The notes under the pieces: model-generated | The model's database searches: none | Told to the model about the DNA's origin: nothing | Seen by the model: only the letters and a program-made list of their open reading frames with translations | Position numbers and translations under genes: made by a program | Origin: an uncultured Butyricicoccus sp. | Lineage (GTDB): Bacteria > Bacillota > Clostridia > Oscillospirales > Butyricicoccaceae | Length of the DNA stretch: 64,000 nt | Direction of reading: 5' to 3' | Assembly (NCBI GenBank): GCA_910584935.1 | Contig: CAJUDU010000007.1 | Coordinates: forward strand, 1-64,000 | Shown: positions 44,023-52,102 of the stretch, piece after piece | Layout of the letters: each line of letters starts with the position of its first letter | Numbering within the stretch: the first letter of the stretch is position 1

Positions 44023-45062
44023 TTGATATCCAATAACCCGCCCATGCGCCGCGCCATATTGACTTTATCACTGTACTGCACATGGGCGTAAATATTGGCT
44101 GTAGTGCTGATATCTGCATGGCCAAGCCATTCCTGGATTTGCCGCAGAGAAAACCCTTCTTTCAGCAGCAGCGTTGCCGCGGAATGGCGCAGGTCATGCA
44201 GACGGATATGGGGCAGTTTGGCGCGTTTGCATACCTTTGAAAATTCCTGCGTGATATAATCTGGGCGGAGCGGCGTGCCATCGTCACGGCGGCAGACATA
44301 ATCGCTTTTATAATAATCTTTCCCATAAATCCGTTTCATTTCTTTTTGGTGGCGGCGCAGTTCGCTTAAATATTTGCGCATATTAGGTGTCAGCGGCAGC
44401 GTGCGGTAACTGGATTTGGTTTTCACTTGGTCGGTGTAAAGCACTTGACCGCGGTTTGAAATCGCGGTATGGTTAATGGTGATTGTCCGTGCACGGAAAT
44501 CCACTGCGGACCAGCGTAACCCAGCCGCTTCACTGCGGCGCAGCCCATAGGTTGCAGCCAGCACAAACGCAGGCTCGGCAGGGGAGTTTTTTGCTTCCTT
44601 CAAAAAACGGTTGAGCTGGTTTTGGTCATACACCTTGCTTAGGTATTTGGTGCGGCGGGGCAACAGGGCATTGTCAGAGGGGTTATGCTCAATCAGCTGT
44701 AAGGTGACGGCATACCGCAGGCATTTATGCACAATGGAATGGAATTTTACGATAGACGTTGGGGAGTAGCCCTGTTCATATTTGAGGTTGATGAAATCCT
44801 GGAAATCAGAGGGCTTTGCCGATTGCAGGGTGGTGCCGCGGCTGCGGTAAAATGGGTCTATATGTTTACGGAACATATAACGGTAACTGTCCAAAGTATT
44901 TGGACGCACCTGGCTTTTCATCATCTCAAGCCATTGCTGCATAAAATCAGACAGCAGGATTTCGCAGCCGGGCGCCATATCAGGCGATGGGCTGGCTGGG
45001 GCGGGCGCGCCAAACTGGACATATAGGCAGCCATTTTTTTCAAAATAGTTAGGTGTTTTCAT
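44019..45062 (-). CDS. Tyrosine recombinase (phage-type integrase)
   Basis: Site-specific recombinase of 347 aa. It has an arm-binding/SAM-like N terminal domain (about 50-135) and a catalytic domain with Arg (TYGLRRSEAAG, about 172), Lys/beta hairpin region, the LHDLRHSAATLL box (H-x-x-R, about 290-300) and the nucleophile Tyr (NIYAHV, about 325). The ATG at 45062 follows GGAGG by 9 nt. No excisionase, relaxase, capsid or other mobile genes lie next to it: neighbours are an acetyltransferase and rsmA. It is either a remnant or a stand-alone integrase; I see no att repeats. Confidence 0.9.
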   Translation of the reverse strand: MKTPNYFEKNGCLYVQFGAPAPASPSPDMAPGCEILLSDFMQQWLEMMKSQVRPNTLDSYRYMFRKHIDPFYRSRGTTLQSAKPSDFQDFINLKYEQGYSPTSIVKFHSIVHKCLRYAVTLQLIEHNPSDNALLPRRTKYLSKVYDQNQLNRFLKEAKNSPAEPAFVLAATYGLRRSEAAGLRWSAVDFRARTITINHTAISNRGQVLYTDQVKTKSSYRTLPLTPNMRKYLSELRRHQKEMKRIYGKDYYKSDYVCRRDDGTPLRPDYITQEFSKVCKRAKLPHIRLHDLRHSAATLLLKEGFSLRQIQEWLGHADISTTANIYAHVQYSDKVNMARRMGGLLDIN

Positions 45063-45284
45063 AATCAAAAGCCTCCTTTGCGGGTGAGATACAAAAATGA
45101 TATCATAAACGCCGCAAGGATTGATACGGCATACTTGCCAAATCTATTTTGAAAATACCAGGACATTTGCCGAAACACCTTTGCAAATCGTGGCAATATT
45201 ATTGCTATACCGCCTGCTTTTAGCAGGAAGGGCAGCGCATAGGTATGGATAGCCTATCACAAAAATTATAGCTTGGAGGTATTT

Positions 45285-46181
45285 ATGGGGCTTTGTGACA
45301 TACAGGAAATCAAAGAAACTCTTGCACGGCATGGGTTCCGGTTCAGCAAATCACTTGGGCAAAATTTTTTAACAGCGCAGTGGGTGCCTGAACGCATTGC
45401 GGCGCAATGCGGCGCGGATGCAAAGAGCAGGGTTTTGGAAATCGGCCCCGGCATGGGGTGCCTGACCCGTGAACTTGCCAAAACTGCCGCCCAGGTGGCG
45501 GCGGTAGAGCTTGACCGTGCGTTATTCCCCGTGTTGGAGGAAACGCTTGCAGACTGTGAAAATGTGGAAATCATCCATGGTGATGTGCTGAAAATTGACC
45601 TTGCCGCATTATGCCAGCAGAAATTTGCCGGACAAACTGTGTATGCCTGCGCAAACCTGCCGTATTATATCACAACACCGGCAATTTCTGCCCTTTTGGA
45701 AAGCCATGCCTTTGCGGGCATTACGGTGATGGTGCAAAAAGAAGTGGCACAGCGTATCTGTGCCTCGGCCGGTTCGTCGGATTACAGCGCATTTTCAGTT
45801 TATGTGCAGTATCATGCGGCAGTAGAGGTTTTGTTTGATGTACCGGCAGGTTGTTTCATTCCACAGCCCAAGGTGGATTCTGCTGTAATACGGCTAACAC
45901 CGCGACAGGTGCCAGCGGTGACAGTGCAAGATGAAAAACTATTTTTTGCGATTGTGCGGGCAGCATTTAACCAGCGGCGCAAAACGCTGGCAAACGCGGT
46001 AATGCCCGCATTCGGCGGCAGGCTGGATAAAGCAGAAGTGCTTTGCCTGCTGGAAGAATGCGGGCTGGATGTACGGGTAAGAGGCGAACGGCTCAGCCTG
46101 ACCGAATTTGGTGAACTGGCTGATAAATGCCATATGTTATTAAATACCAAGGAGCAGCAGCACACCAATGGCAATGAGTAA
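45285..46181 (+). CDS. rsmA: 16S rRNA dimethyladenosine transferase
   Basis: KsgA/RsmA, which methylates two adenines at the 3' end of 16S rRNA. It has the SAM site LEIGPGMGCLTREL (about 47-60) and the catalytic NLPYYITTPAI motif (about 118). It is 298 aa. Start at ATG 45285 follows GGAGG by 5 nt. Its last 42 bp overlap, tail to tail, the small gene ending at 46140, which is unusual. Confidence 0.95.
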   Translation: MGLCDIQEIKETLARHGFRFSKSLGQNFLTAQWVPERIAAQCGADAKSRVLEIGPGMGCLTRELAKTAAQVAAVELDRALFPVLEETLADCENVEIIHGDVLKIDLAALCQQKFAGQTVYACANLPYYITTPAISALLESHAFAGITVMVQKEVAQRICASAGSSDYSAFSVYVQYHAAVEVLFDVPAGCFIPQPKVDSAVIRLTPRQVPAVTVQDEKLFFAIVRAAFNQRRKTLANAVMPAFGGRLDKAEVLCLLEECGLDVRVRGERLSLTEFGELADKCHMLLNTKEQQHTNGNE

Positions 46182-46385
46182 TTCGGTATCAATTTCCTGA
46201 CCATCTTCGCGCAGGGCGAACCAGACCACAGCAAGGGCAATTAAGGTATCCGCGTCTAGGCGGAAACCCGAAAGGCGCTGTCCAAGCCCACTAAGCAGGC
46301 TGGATACCGGCTGCTGGAGATTGCTGTTTTGTTGTGGCTGTTGTGGCTGCTGCGGCGGCGCGGCGGTTAAATAGCGGTTATACAT
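46140..46385 (-). CDS. Small membrane protein, third of a three-gene set
   Basis: An 81-aa protein with a proline/glutamine-rich N terminus (APPQQPQQPQQ), an amphipathic middle and two hydrophobic stretches (LIALAVVWFAL near 50 and the C-terminal LLIAIGVLLLLG). I do not recognise the family. It overlaps the preceding gene by 8 bp and antisense-overlaps the 3' end of rsmA by 42 bp. GGAAGGGG precedes the ATG at 46385 by 6 bases. The membrane segment suggests the set works at the membrane. Confidence 0.6.
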   Translation of the reverse strand: MYNRYLTAAPPQQPQQPQQNSNLQQPVSSLLSGLGQRLSGFRLDADTLIALAVVWFALREDGQEIDTELLIAIGVLLLLGI

Positions 46386-46785
46386 GGACATCCCCTTCCT
46401 GTTGTGGCGCTGTGCCAAGTTGTTTCATGGCGGCATTCGCCATGCGTGCAATGCTGACCAGCCGCAAGCCATGGTCAATTTGTGTGCCGACGCTGTCCGC
46501 GACAAATGGTTTTACGGCATTAAGCAGGTTGAGTTTTTCCCGGCTGATGGCATTTTGCCCGCTTTTTGCGATTTCCGCAATCACTGGCATGGCACGCTGC
46601 ATCAGCTCGGCGGATGGGTCATAGGCGCTGCCGTTGGCAGCGCCGGCAGGCGCCCCCATAGGGGGCGCGTCCCCGGCGGCGGGCGCGGCTTCCGCCGCGC
46701 CGCCGCCCAGCATCGAAGATGCCATGGAAATCGCGCTTTGTAGTTTTTCTGGGTCGTTTAGGATGGAGGACAGCATATCATCCAT
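46378..46785 (-). CDS. Hypothetical protein, second of a three-gene set
   Basis: A 135-aa protein with an N-terminal helix (MDDMLSSILNDPEKLQ), a long Ala/Gly/Pro-rich linker (about 30-60) and a helical C-terminal half with SREKLNLLNAVKPFV. Family unknown. The start at 46785 follows AAGGAG by 8 nt. It overlaps the third gene and follows the first by 14 bp, so the three are an operon. Base composition in the linker is very GC-rich compared with neighbours. Confidence 0.6.
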   Translation of the reverse strand: MDDMLSSILNDPEKLQSAISMASSMLGGGAAEAAPAAGDAPPMGAPAGAANGSAYDPSAELMQRAMPVIAEIAKSGQNAISREKLNLLNAVKPFVADSVGTQIDHGLRLVSIARMANAAMKQLGTAPQQEGDVHV

Positions 46786-46799
46786 GGTATCCGCTCCTT

Positions 46800-47075
46800 T
46801 CATTTGCCCAGCAGGTTTTTAAGTTGTGCGGCAAGCGCCGCGCCCTGCGGGGTGGACATAATTTCACCGATGGCAGCTTGTGCGGCGCGTTTATCGCCCG
46901 CCTGCGCGGCTTTTGCCGCGCGTTCAATGCGGGCGGCGGTTGCGCTGTCAATGGCTTGCGCCTGCCCTTTTTTACCCGACTGCATGGCGCGCTGTAACCG
47001 GCTGATGGCTTCCTTTGCCTGCGGGCTGTTGCCTTGCATATCCAGCCGGCGCATGAGTTCATTTGCATCAATCAT
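46800..47075 (-). CDS. Hypothetical protein, first of a three-gene set
   Basis: A 91-aa, Ala/Gln-rich helical protein (AAKAAQAGDKRAAQAAIG) ending STPQGAALAAQLKNLLGK. The family is unknown to me. GGAGGG precedes the ATG by 10 nt. The second gene starts 14 bp after its end, indicating co-transcription. Confidence 0.6.
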   Translation of the reverse strand: MIDANELMRRLDMQGNSPQAKEAISRLQRAMQSGKKGQAQAIDSATAARIERAAKAAQAGDKRAAQAAIGEIMSTPQGAALAAQLKNLLGK

Positions 47076-47181
47076 TTTAGGGGTTCCCTCCTATATGCCT
47101 TTTGTTATATTGCCAGTATATGCAGGTAACAGGGCAAAGGTGCCCCCATTTCTTTTTTGGTGGGAAATGCCGTATTTGCCC

Positions 47182-47210
47182 TTTACAAGCTGACTGTTTT
47201 CGTGTATAGT
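47182..47210 (+). promoter_or_regulatory. Promoter of the phosphoesterase-coaX operon
   Basis: TTTACA (47182-47187), 17-bp spacer, TATAGT (47205-47210). Confidence 0.65.
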
Positions 47211-47242
47211 TTACGGTGTTAAAGAAAGGTGCTGTAAAATCC

Positions 47243-47779
47243 ATGAAAATCCTTGTTTTTGCTGATTCCCATGGTCATACCATTGATATGTATGGGCTAA
47301 TCGAATCCCTTTTGCCGGATGCTGTCATCCATTTGGGGGACCATTATGAAGATGCCTGCGATTTGCGCCGCAGTTATCCGAATATCCCAATCTATGCGGT
47401 GCGGGGCAATAATGATTTTGAACCGGATGCGCCAATAACTGCGGTGATTGCGCCGGAAGGCGTGCGGATGTACCTGACCCATGGGCACCGTGACCGTGTC
47501 TGCTGGTCAGACAGCGGATTGGTTGCCGCCCATGCGGCAGAGCAGGGCTGTGCTCTTGCGCTTTATGGGCATAGCCATTTGTGCAATGATATAGTAGAGC
47601 AAGGCGTGCGGGTGATGAACCCAGGCAGCATCAGCCTGCCACGTAGCGGGCGGGGAAGCTGTATCCTGATGGAAATTGAAAATGGGCAAATCCTTTCGGC
47701 TGTTTTTCTGGATACGGAAGGCGCGCCGTATCCGCATGATACTGCGCCAAAAAAGAAAAAGAGATTTGGGTGGTTTTAA
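47243..47779 (+). CDS. YfcE-type metallophosphoesterase
   Basis: Metal-dependent phosphodiesterase, 178 aa, with the ordered metal motifs FADSHGH (about 7-13), HLGDHYED (about 32), RGNND (about 56), LTHGH (about 81) and GHSH (about 110). The C terminus is very basic (KKKKRF). It starts at ATG 47243. It lies 3 bp before coaX, sharing its promoter. The natural substrate is not known. Confidence 0.9.
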   Translation: MKILVFADSHGHTIDMYGLIESLLPDAVIHLGDHYEDACDLRRSYPNIPIYAVRGNNDFEPDAPITAVIAPEGVRMYLTHGHRDRVCWSDSGLVAAHAAEQGCALALYGHSHLCNDIVEQGVRVMNPGSISLPRSGRGSCILMEIENGQILSAVFLDTEGAPYPHDTAPKKKKRFGWF

Positions 47780-47782
47780 CCA

Positions 47783-48610
47783 ATGCTGTTAGCAATTGAT
47801 GTAGGCAATACCAATATGGTATTCGGGCTTTTTGAACAGGAAAAATTGGTCGGGTCGTTCCGCATTTCCACAAATGCGACGTCCACTTCGGATGAAATTG
47901 GGATGCAGATTTTGCAGTATTATCATTTCCTGAAAATCCCGCCTGAGCGGACAAGCGCGGTCATTATCGGTTCGGTTGTGCCGCCAGTGATGTATTCGCT
48001 GGTCAATGCAATCCGTAAATATATCCGGTTAAAACCGCTGGTTGTCGGCAGGGATATTGATACAGGTATGGTCAACCGTTACAATAACCCGCGGGAAGTT
48101 GGGGTAGACCGGCTGGTCAATGGGGTTTCAGCGGTGGCGCGCTATGGCAAGCCGCTGATTATTGTTGACATTGGCACAGCCATTACATTTGACGCGATTG
48201 ATGGGGATGGCGCATATTTAGGCGGCGCGATTTTCCCCGGCATCAAAGTGGCAATGGAGGCTTTATTTATGAAAGCATCCAAGCTGCCGCGTGTGGATAT
48301 CGCTGCAACAGAATATGCCATTGGACGCACAACCGTGCAAAGTATGCAGTCAGGCGCGGTGCGCGGCTATGTCGGCGCGCTGACTGGTATTATTGAGGAT
48401 ATGAAGCAGGAGCTTGACGGTGATGTGAAAGTCATCGCAACTGGCGGCATGGGGCGCATGATGGCAGAACATTGCCCGCTCATTGACATGGTTGACCCAA
48501 ACCTGACGCTGGATGGTTTGCGTATGATTTATGAAAAAAATCAGGCATTTTTCCGGGAAAAATGCACCTGCCGGGAAAATGCAGTGATAGAAGCAACCGA
48601 GGAATCCTGA
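47783..48610 (+). CDS. coaX: Type III pantothenate kinase
   Basis: First step of CoA synthesis, phosphorylating pantothenate. The ASKHA-type fold shows the phosphate motif DVGNTN (about 5-10), GVDRLVNGVSA and IVDIGTAITFD (about 122-132). It is 275 aa, full length. It follows the phosphoesterase by 3 bp. The C terminus carries an unusual cysteine-containing tail (REKCTCRENAV). Confidence 0.95.
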   Translation: MLLAIDVGNTNMVFGLFEQEKLVGSFRISTNATSTSDEIGMQILQYYHFLKIPPERTSAVIIGSVVPPVMYSLVNAIRKYIRLKPLVVGRDIDTGMVNRYNNPREVGVDRLVNGVSAVARYGKPLIIVDIGTAITFDAIDGDGAYLGGAIFPGIKVAMEALFMKASKLPRVDIAATEYAIGRTTVQSMQSGAVRGYVGALTGIIEDMKQELDGDVKVIATGGMGRMMAEHCPLIDMVDPNLTLDGLRMIYEKNQAFFREKCTCRENAVIEATEES

Positions 48611-48658
48611 ATAATCCGCCGCGTTTCTGGATATACTGCCTGATGAGGTGAAGCAGAA

Positions 48659-48826
48659 ATGGCTGATTATTATCATATGAAGGGCAGTATGGGGCAATAT
48701 TTCCGCACGCTTCCCCAAAATGTACAGGAAAGCATTTTGCAAAGCGGCGTTGTGTTCCACACAGAAACCGATATGCGCCGGGTTGCGGATTACCTGTTAG
48801 GGGAAACTCCATCCGCACAGCAGTAA
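48659..48826 (+). CDS. Small conserved-looking protein (55 aa)
   Basis: A 55-codon ORF: it begins MADYYHMKGSMG, continues to SGVVFHTETDMRRV and ends TPSAQQ. GAGGTG lies 8 bp before the ATG, good for a real gene, and it lies 48 bp after coaX in the same direction, just before a terminator. I do not recognise the family. The predicted composition is normal and the downstream hairpin supports it as the last gene of the operon. Confidence 0.55.
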   Translation: MADYYHMKGSMGQYFRTLPQNVQESILQSGVVFHTETDMRRVADYLLGETPSAQQ

Positions 48827-48833
48827 AAAAAAG

Positions 48834-48878
48834 AAACCGCCTGCATTACCGAAAGTTTACGGCAAGCAGGCGGTTTTT
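48834..48878. terminator. Bidirectional terminator
   Basis: AAACCGCCTGC (48834-48844) and GCAGGCGGTTT (48866-48876), closing the coaX operon and the lipoprotein operon in the other direction. Confidence 0.8.
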
Positions 48879-48889
48879 ATGTGTCTTTT

Positions 48890-49720
48890 TTATTGAAGCT
48901 GGGTAGTTTCTTTGGTTTCCGGGTCGACTTTATAAACATGGCGCCCTACTGCGCTGATGAGATAATATCCGACAAACGTATTGGTTTGGGTATTTTCATC
49001 TGGTTTATACACGCTGAACTGGCGGCAGACCGTGCCATCCACCAAGCGGGTGCCTTCGGATGGATAGAAATGATATTCCTGCATACTTTCCCCGGGCAGA
49101 TCCAATTCAGATGGGCTGAGGCTGGATACATAATCCACAACGCCGCTTAATGTGCCCGCTGTGACAAGCTGTTCGGCGGATTGCGCTTCTTCGATGGCGC
49201 CTTCGGGGCAGCTAACTTCTATGGTGCAGTCCTCACCTTCCCAGGATAGGGCAAGCTGGAAGATATGCCCTTCTACGGCGGAAGCGCGTGCCAGCACAAG
49301 GTCGCCTTTTTCCCCGATTTCCGGCAAGTCCTCCTGCGATTTGCCCTCTTCATCCAGCGCGGAAAAACCATTTTCCTCATCAATCAGCGTTTCGGCATAG
49401 GTTTGCAGCGTGGTGGGAGCTTCTGCCATTTCGCCGTAGGTGTATGTATAGACATCATCGGCGGCGGTATCTTTTTCCTTTTCGCTGTCTTTGTCCTCTT
49501 TATCATCCTTGTTTTTATCGTCTTTTTCTTTTTCTGATTCCGGCGCGCTGATATCGGTCAGTTTGCCTTTATCTTCATCCAGCAGCGTGTCCAGCGATAT
49601 GGCGCTGTCCTCGCCGATGGAATATGCTTCTGGTGACTCAATTTTGTCTTTTTTCCCGCAGCCGCTTAACAGGCATAATATTGCCAGCCCAGCTGCATAG
49701 CATTGGATAACCCTTTTCAT
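48890..49720 (-). CDS. Lipoprotein with acidic/lysine-rich linker
   Basis: Predicted lipoprotein of 276 aa. The signal peptide ends in lipobox LLSGC (Cys near 21). A charged linker of Glu, Asp and Lys (about 65-95) follows, then a soluble domain with mixed strands and helices. I do not recognise the family. The start at 49720 is chosen because it begins a signal sequence. It lies 13 bp after an FtsE-like ATPase gene on the same strand, so the two are probably co-transcribed. Confidence 0.7.
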   Translation of the reverse strand: MKRVIQCYAAGLAILCLLSGCGKKDKIESPEAYSIGEDSAISLDTLLDEDKGKLTDISAPESEKEKDDKNKDDKEDKDSEKEKDTAADDVYTYTYGEMAEAPTTLQTYAETLIDEENGFSALDEEGKSQEDLPEIGEKGDLVLARASAVEGHIFQLALSWEGEDCTIEVSCPEGAIEEAQSAEQLVTAGTLSGVVDYVSSLSPSELDLPGESMQEYHFYPSEGTRLVDGTVCRQFSVYKPDENTQTNTFVGYYLISAVGRHVYKVDPETKETTQLQ

Positions 49721-49733
49721 TATCTTAACAGCC

Positions 49734-50465
49734 TCACTTTTTTGTGATAAAAATTCGTTTTGGCGGTTCGGAAATATCGCCATACCGTCCTTGTTGGACG
49801 TCACCAATCAATTTGCCGTCCCGGAAGGTAATGACCCGCTTGCGCAGGATATTTACATATTTGCTGGCATGGGTCGCCATAATAATGGTGGTGCCATGAA
49901 CATTAAGTTCATTCAGCAGATGGAATATATCCCATATGTTATCATCATCCATGTTGGCGGTCAATTCGTCCAGCAGCAGCACTGGCGGGCTGCATACAAG
50001 CGCACGCGCAAGTTCAATGCGGCGGCTCTGACCGATGGAAAGTTCGGCAGGGTAAACGTGTTCCGCGCCGACCATGCCGACAAGGCTCAGTGCTTTGGCA
50101 ACGGCGGGATCAAGGTTTTCTTTCAGCCCGCCAGAACGCGCTGCCATGGTTAAATTTTCCAGTACGGTGCGTTTGCGCATCAGCCGGGGTTCCTGCCAAA
50201 CGTAGCCAAATGCCCGCCGCAGGCGGAAATTCCATGGGCCAATGAAACGGTTCATATTCACACCATCCAGGAAAGCCGCGCCTTCGTTGGGGGAAATATC
50301 ACCGCCCAACAGTTTCAGCACCGTGCTTTTGCCTGCCCCGCTGCTGCCAATGAGGAAAACAAATTCACCTTGTTCCACGGTCAGGTTAATACTGCTGACA
50401 GCCGCATGTTTTTTCCTTTCCACTTTGTAGTATTTCGTGGCATTCTCCAGGCGTATTTGTGGCAT
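49734..50465 (-). CDS. FtsE-like ABC ATPase
   Basis: Cytoplasmic ATPase of 243 aa. Walker A GSSGAGKST (about 38-46), an altered signature (LSIGQSRR), Walker B VLLLDEL and H-loop MATHAS. The GEFVFLIGSSGAGKS segment is close to FtsE, which works with FtsX in division or cell-wall hydrolase control. No FtsX-like permease is adjacent; instead a lipoprotein gene follows. Start at 50465 follows AAGGAG by 12 nt. The partner may be encoded elsewhere, or the ATPase may work with the lipoprotein. Confidence 0.8.
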   Translation of the reverse strand: MPQIRLENATKYYKVERKKHAAVSSINLTVEQGEFVFLIGSSGAGKSTVLKLLGGDISPNEGAAFLDGVNMNRFIGPWNFRLRRAFGYVWQEPRLMRKRTVLENLTMAARSGGLKENLDPAVAKALSLVGMVGAEHVYPAELSIGQSRRIELARALVCSPPVLLLDELTANMDDDNIWDIFHLLNELNVHGTTIIMATHASKYVNILRKRVITFRDGKLIGDVQQGRYGDISEPPKRIFITKK

Positions 50466-50724
50466 ACCAAGTGTCCACTCCTTAAAAATCCAGCCCTTTG
50501 CCAGCCCGATAAATCTTGGACAGGACGGGGCTGTTATGGTATAATACATAATGATTGGGCACGGGATTTTATATTTGCCCACCAATGATTATACCACAAT
50601 TCCATGGCAGATTAAAACCCCTGATGATTATTTTATAAAGTTGCATAAAAAAACCTGTATGGATAACCTTTGCTGAGGCGGATAAAATAAAAATACCGGC
50701 AGCAAAGGGGAAGGGAGGGCTTTC

Positions 50725-51735
50725 ATGCGCCGTCAGCAAGAAAAAACGAAAAAAAAGAATATTTTATTGCCGGTTGTCCTGCTTGCCATTAGCTGCATTG
50801 CTGCGGTGGAACTGCTGGTATGTTCTGTGGCAGACCCTGTGCTGTATGAACGCATTATGGCGCCGGTGCGTGCCTGCGCATACCAGGTAATGGATGCTGG
50901 ACAGGCGGTTTGCGGCAAAATTGCGGAAACCGGTAAAAAGGTGGGACAGGCAGCAGCCCATACCGGGCAAAAGCTTTGCGCGAATGTGGCAAAGGTTGGG
51001 CAAAGTATTGGCGAAGGCATTCAGGGAGCAAAAGATTCTGTCAGCGATTGTCTGGGCAGCCTGATGATGGAGCAGGAACAGATTTTAAGTGATGTCGAAA
51101 ATCAGCTTGCCGATGAAGTGGCGCTTGCACCGCCTACGCCGATTGTTGATCCATCCGTCAGTTGCCTGGAAGTGCGTGATGGTACAGAATACCTGACTGG
51201 CGGCGGGATTGAAATCACTTATTTTAATCAGGCAGATCCGCAATGGGCATCCCAGCCCTATGGTACAGACGCACTGGGCGGCTATGGCTGTGGACCTACG
51301 GCGATGGCAATGGTTGCGGCAACACTGTCCAAAAAGCAGGCAGACCCGGCACAGATGGCGCAGTTTTGCGTCAGCACAGGGTATTGGAGCCGGGGGCAAG
51401 GTTCGGCACATTCCATTGTAGAAGGGGTGGCAGCCGCATATGGACTGGAATGTACGCCGATTGCGGTGGAAACCCTTGATCGGGACAGCTTAATGGCAAG
51501 CCTTGCAACAGGCAATTTAGTGGTTGCACTGATGAAAAAAGGGCATTTTACCAATGGTGGGCATTATATTGTGTTGCGTGGCGTGACCTTGGGGGGGGAA
51601 GTGTTGGTTGCTGACCCGGCAAGCCGGGAACGCAGTTTGACCGCTTGGGATTTGTCGCTGATTTTGGATGAACTTTCATCCAGCCGTGATAGTGGCGCAC
51701 CGCTTTGGCTGGTCACGCTGCCCACTGCTGTATAA
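50725..51735 (+). CDS. Membrane-anchored C39-like peptidase
   Basis: Single-pass protein of 336 aa with a transmembrane helix at about 13-35, a helical stalk of Gly/Ala-rich amphipathic repeats (AETGKKVGQAA, about 65-125) and an extracellular papain-like domain (about 175-336). The catalytic pair is seen as GYGCGPTAMAMV (Cys near 191) and GHYIVLRG (His near 278), typical of the peptidase C39_2 group. It acts on an unknown substrate outside the cell. A GGGAGGG site precedes the ATG. Confidence 0.82.
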   Translation: MRRQQEKTKKKNILLPVVLLAISCIAAVELLVCSVADPVLYERIMAPVRACAYQVMDAGQAVCGKIAETGKKVGQAAAHTGQKLCANVAKVGQSIGEGIQGAKDSVSDCLGSLMMEQEQILSDVENQLADEVALAPPTPIVDPSVSCLEVRDGTEYLTGGGIEITYFNQADPQWASQPYGTDALGGYGCGPTAMAMVAATLSKKQADPAQMAQFCVSTGYWSRGQGSAHSIVEGVAAAYGLECTPIAVETLDRDSLMASLATGNLVVALMKKGHFTNGGHYIVLRGVTLGGEVLVADPASRERSLTAWDLSLILDELSSSRDSGAPLWLVTLPTAV

Positions 51736-51766
51736 AAAATAATTTGCCCATAAGGGAAAAAACCCC

Positions 51767-51794
51767 TTGCAATTTCCCGTGGGTGCGCTATAAT
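51767..51794 (+). promoter_or_regulatory. Promoter of the riboflavin operon
   Basis: TTGCAA (51767-51772), 16-bp spacer, TATAAT (51789-51794), just ahead of the FMN riboswitch. Confidence 0.7.
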
Positions 51795-51820
51795 AGATTT
51801 TGTAAATGAGATACCGAAGC

Positions 51821-51937
51821 ATCTTCAGGGCAGGGTGGAATTCCCGATCGGCGGTAAAAGTCCGCGAGCGCAAAAGTTTGCGCAGGACTCGGTGCAACTC
51901 CGGGACCGACAGTATAGTCTGGATGGAAGAAGATTGC
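51821..51937 (+). ncRNA. FMN riboswitch (RFN element)
   Basis: The classical RFN sequence is present: CAGGGTGGAATTCCCGATCGG, then GCGGTAAAAGTCCGCGAGC, GGACTCGGTGCAACTCC, GGGACCGACAGTATAGTC and TGGATGGAAGAAGA. With the terminator at 52007-52039 it represses the rib genes when FMN is bound. Confidence 0.97.
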
Positions 51938-52006
51938 ATATGCCTTTGGCGCTGTGGACAGGCGATTTTTGTTTGTCTATGGCAGCTTTTTCGACGTGTG
52001 TTTTCC

Positions 52007-52039
52007 AAATGCCCTGTTATGACAAAACAGGGCATTTTT
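52007..52039 (+). terminator. Regulatory terminator of the FMN riboswitch
   Basis: AAATGCCCTGTT (52007-52018) and AACAGGGCATTT (52026-52037) with a T run, between the aptamer and ribD. Confidence 0.85.
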
Positions 52040-52102
52040 ATTTTGCCGTATCAGCGGTATGGTGGATGCTTTCGGCAGATAGAAAGGCAGGGATTCTTTT
52101 TG

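Noticed and set aside
46334..46624. Plus-strand ORF over the three small genes
   Set aside because: Weak codon pattern and no ribosome site; the minus-strand set has ribosome sites and overlapping starts.
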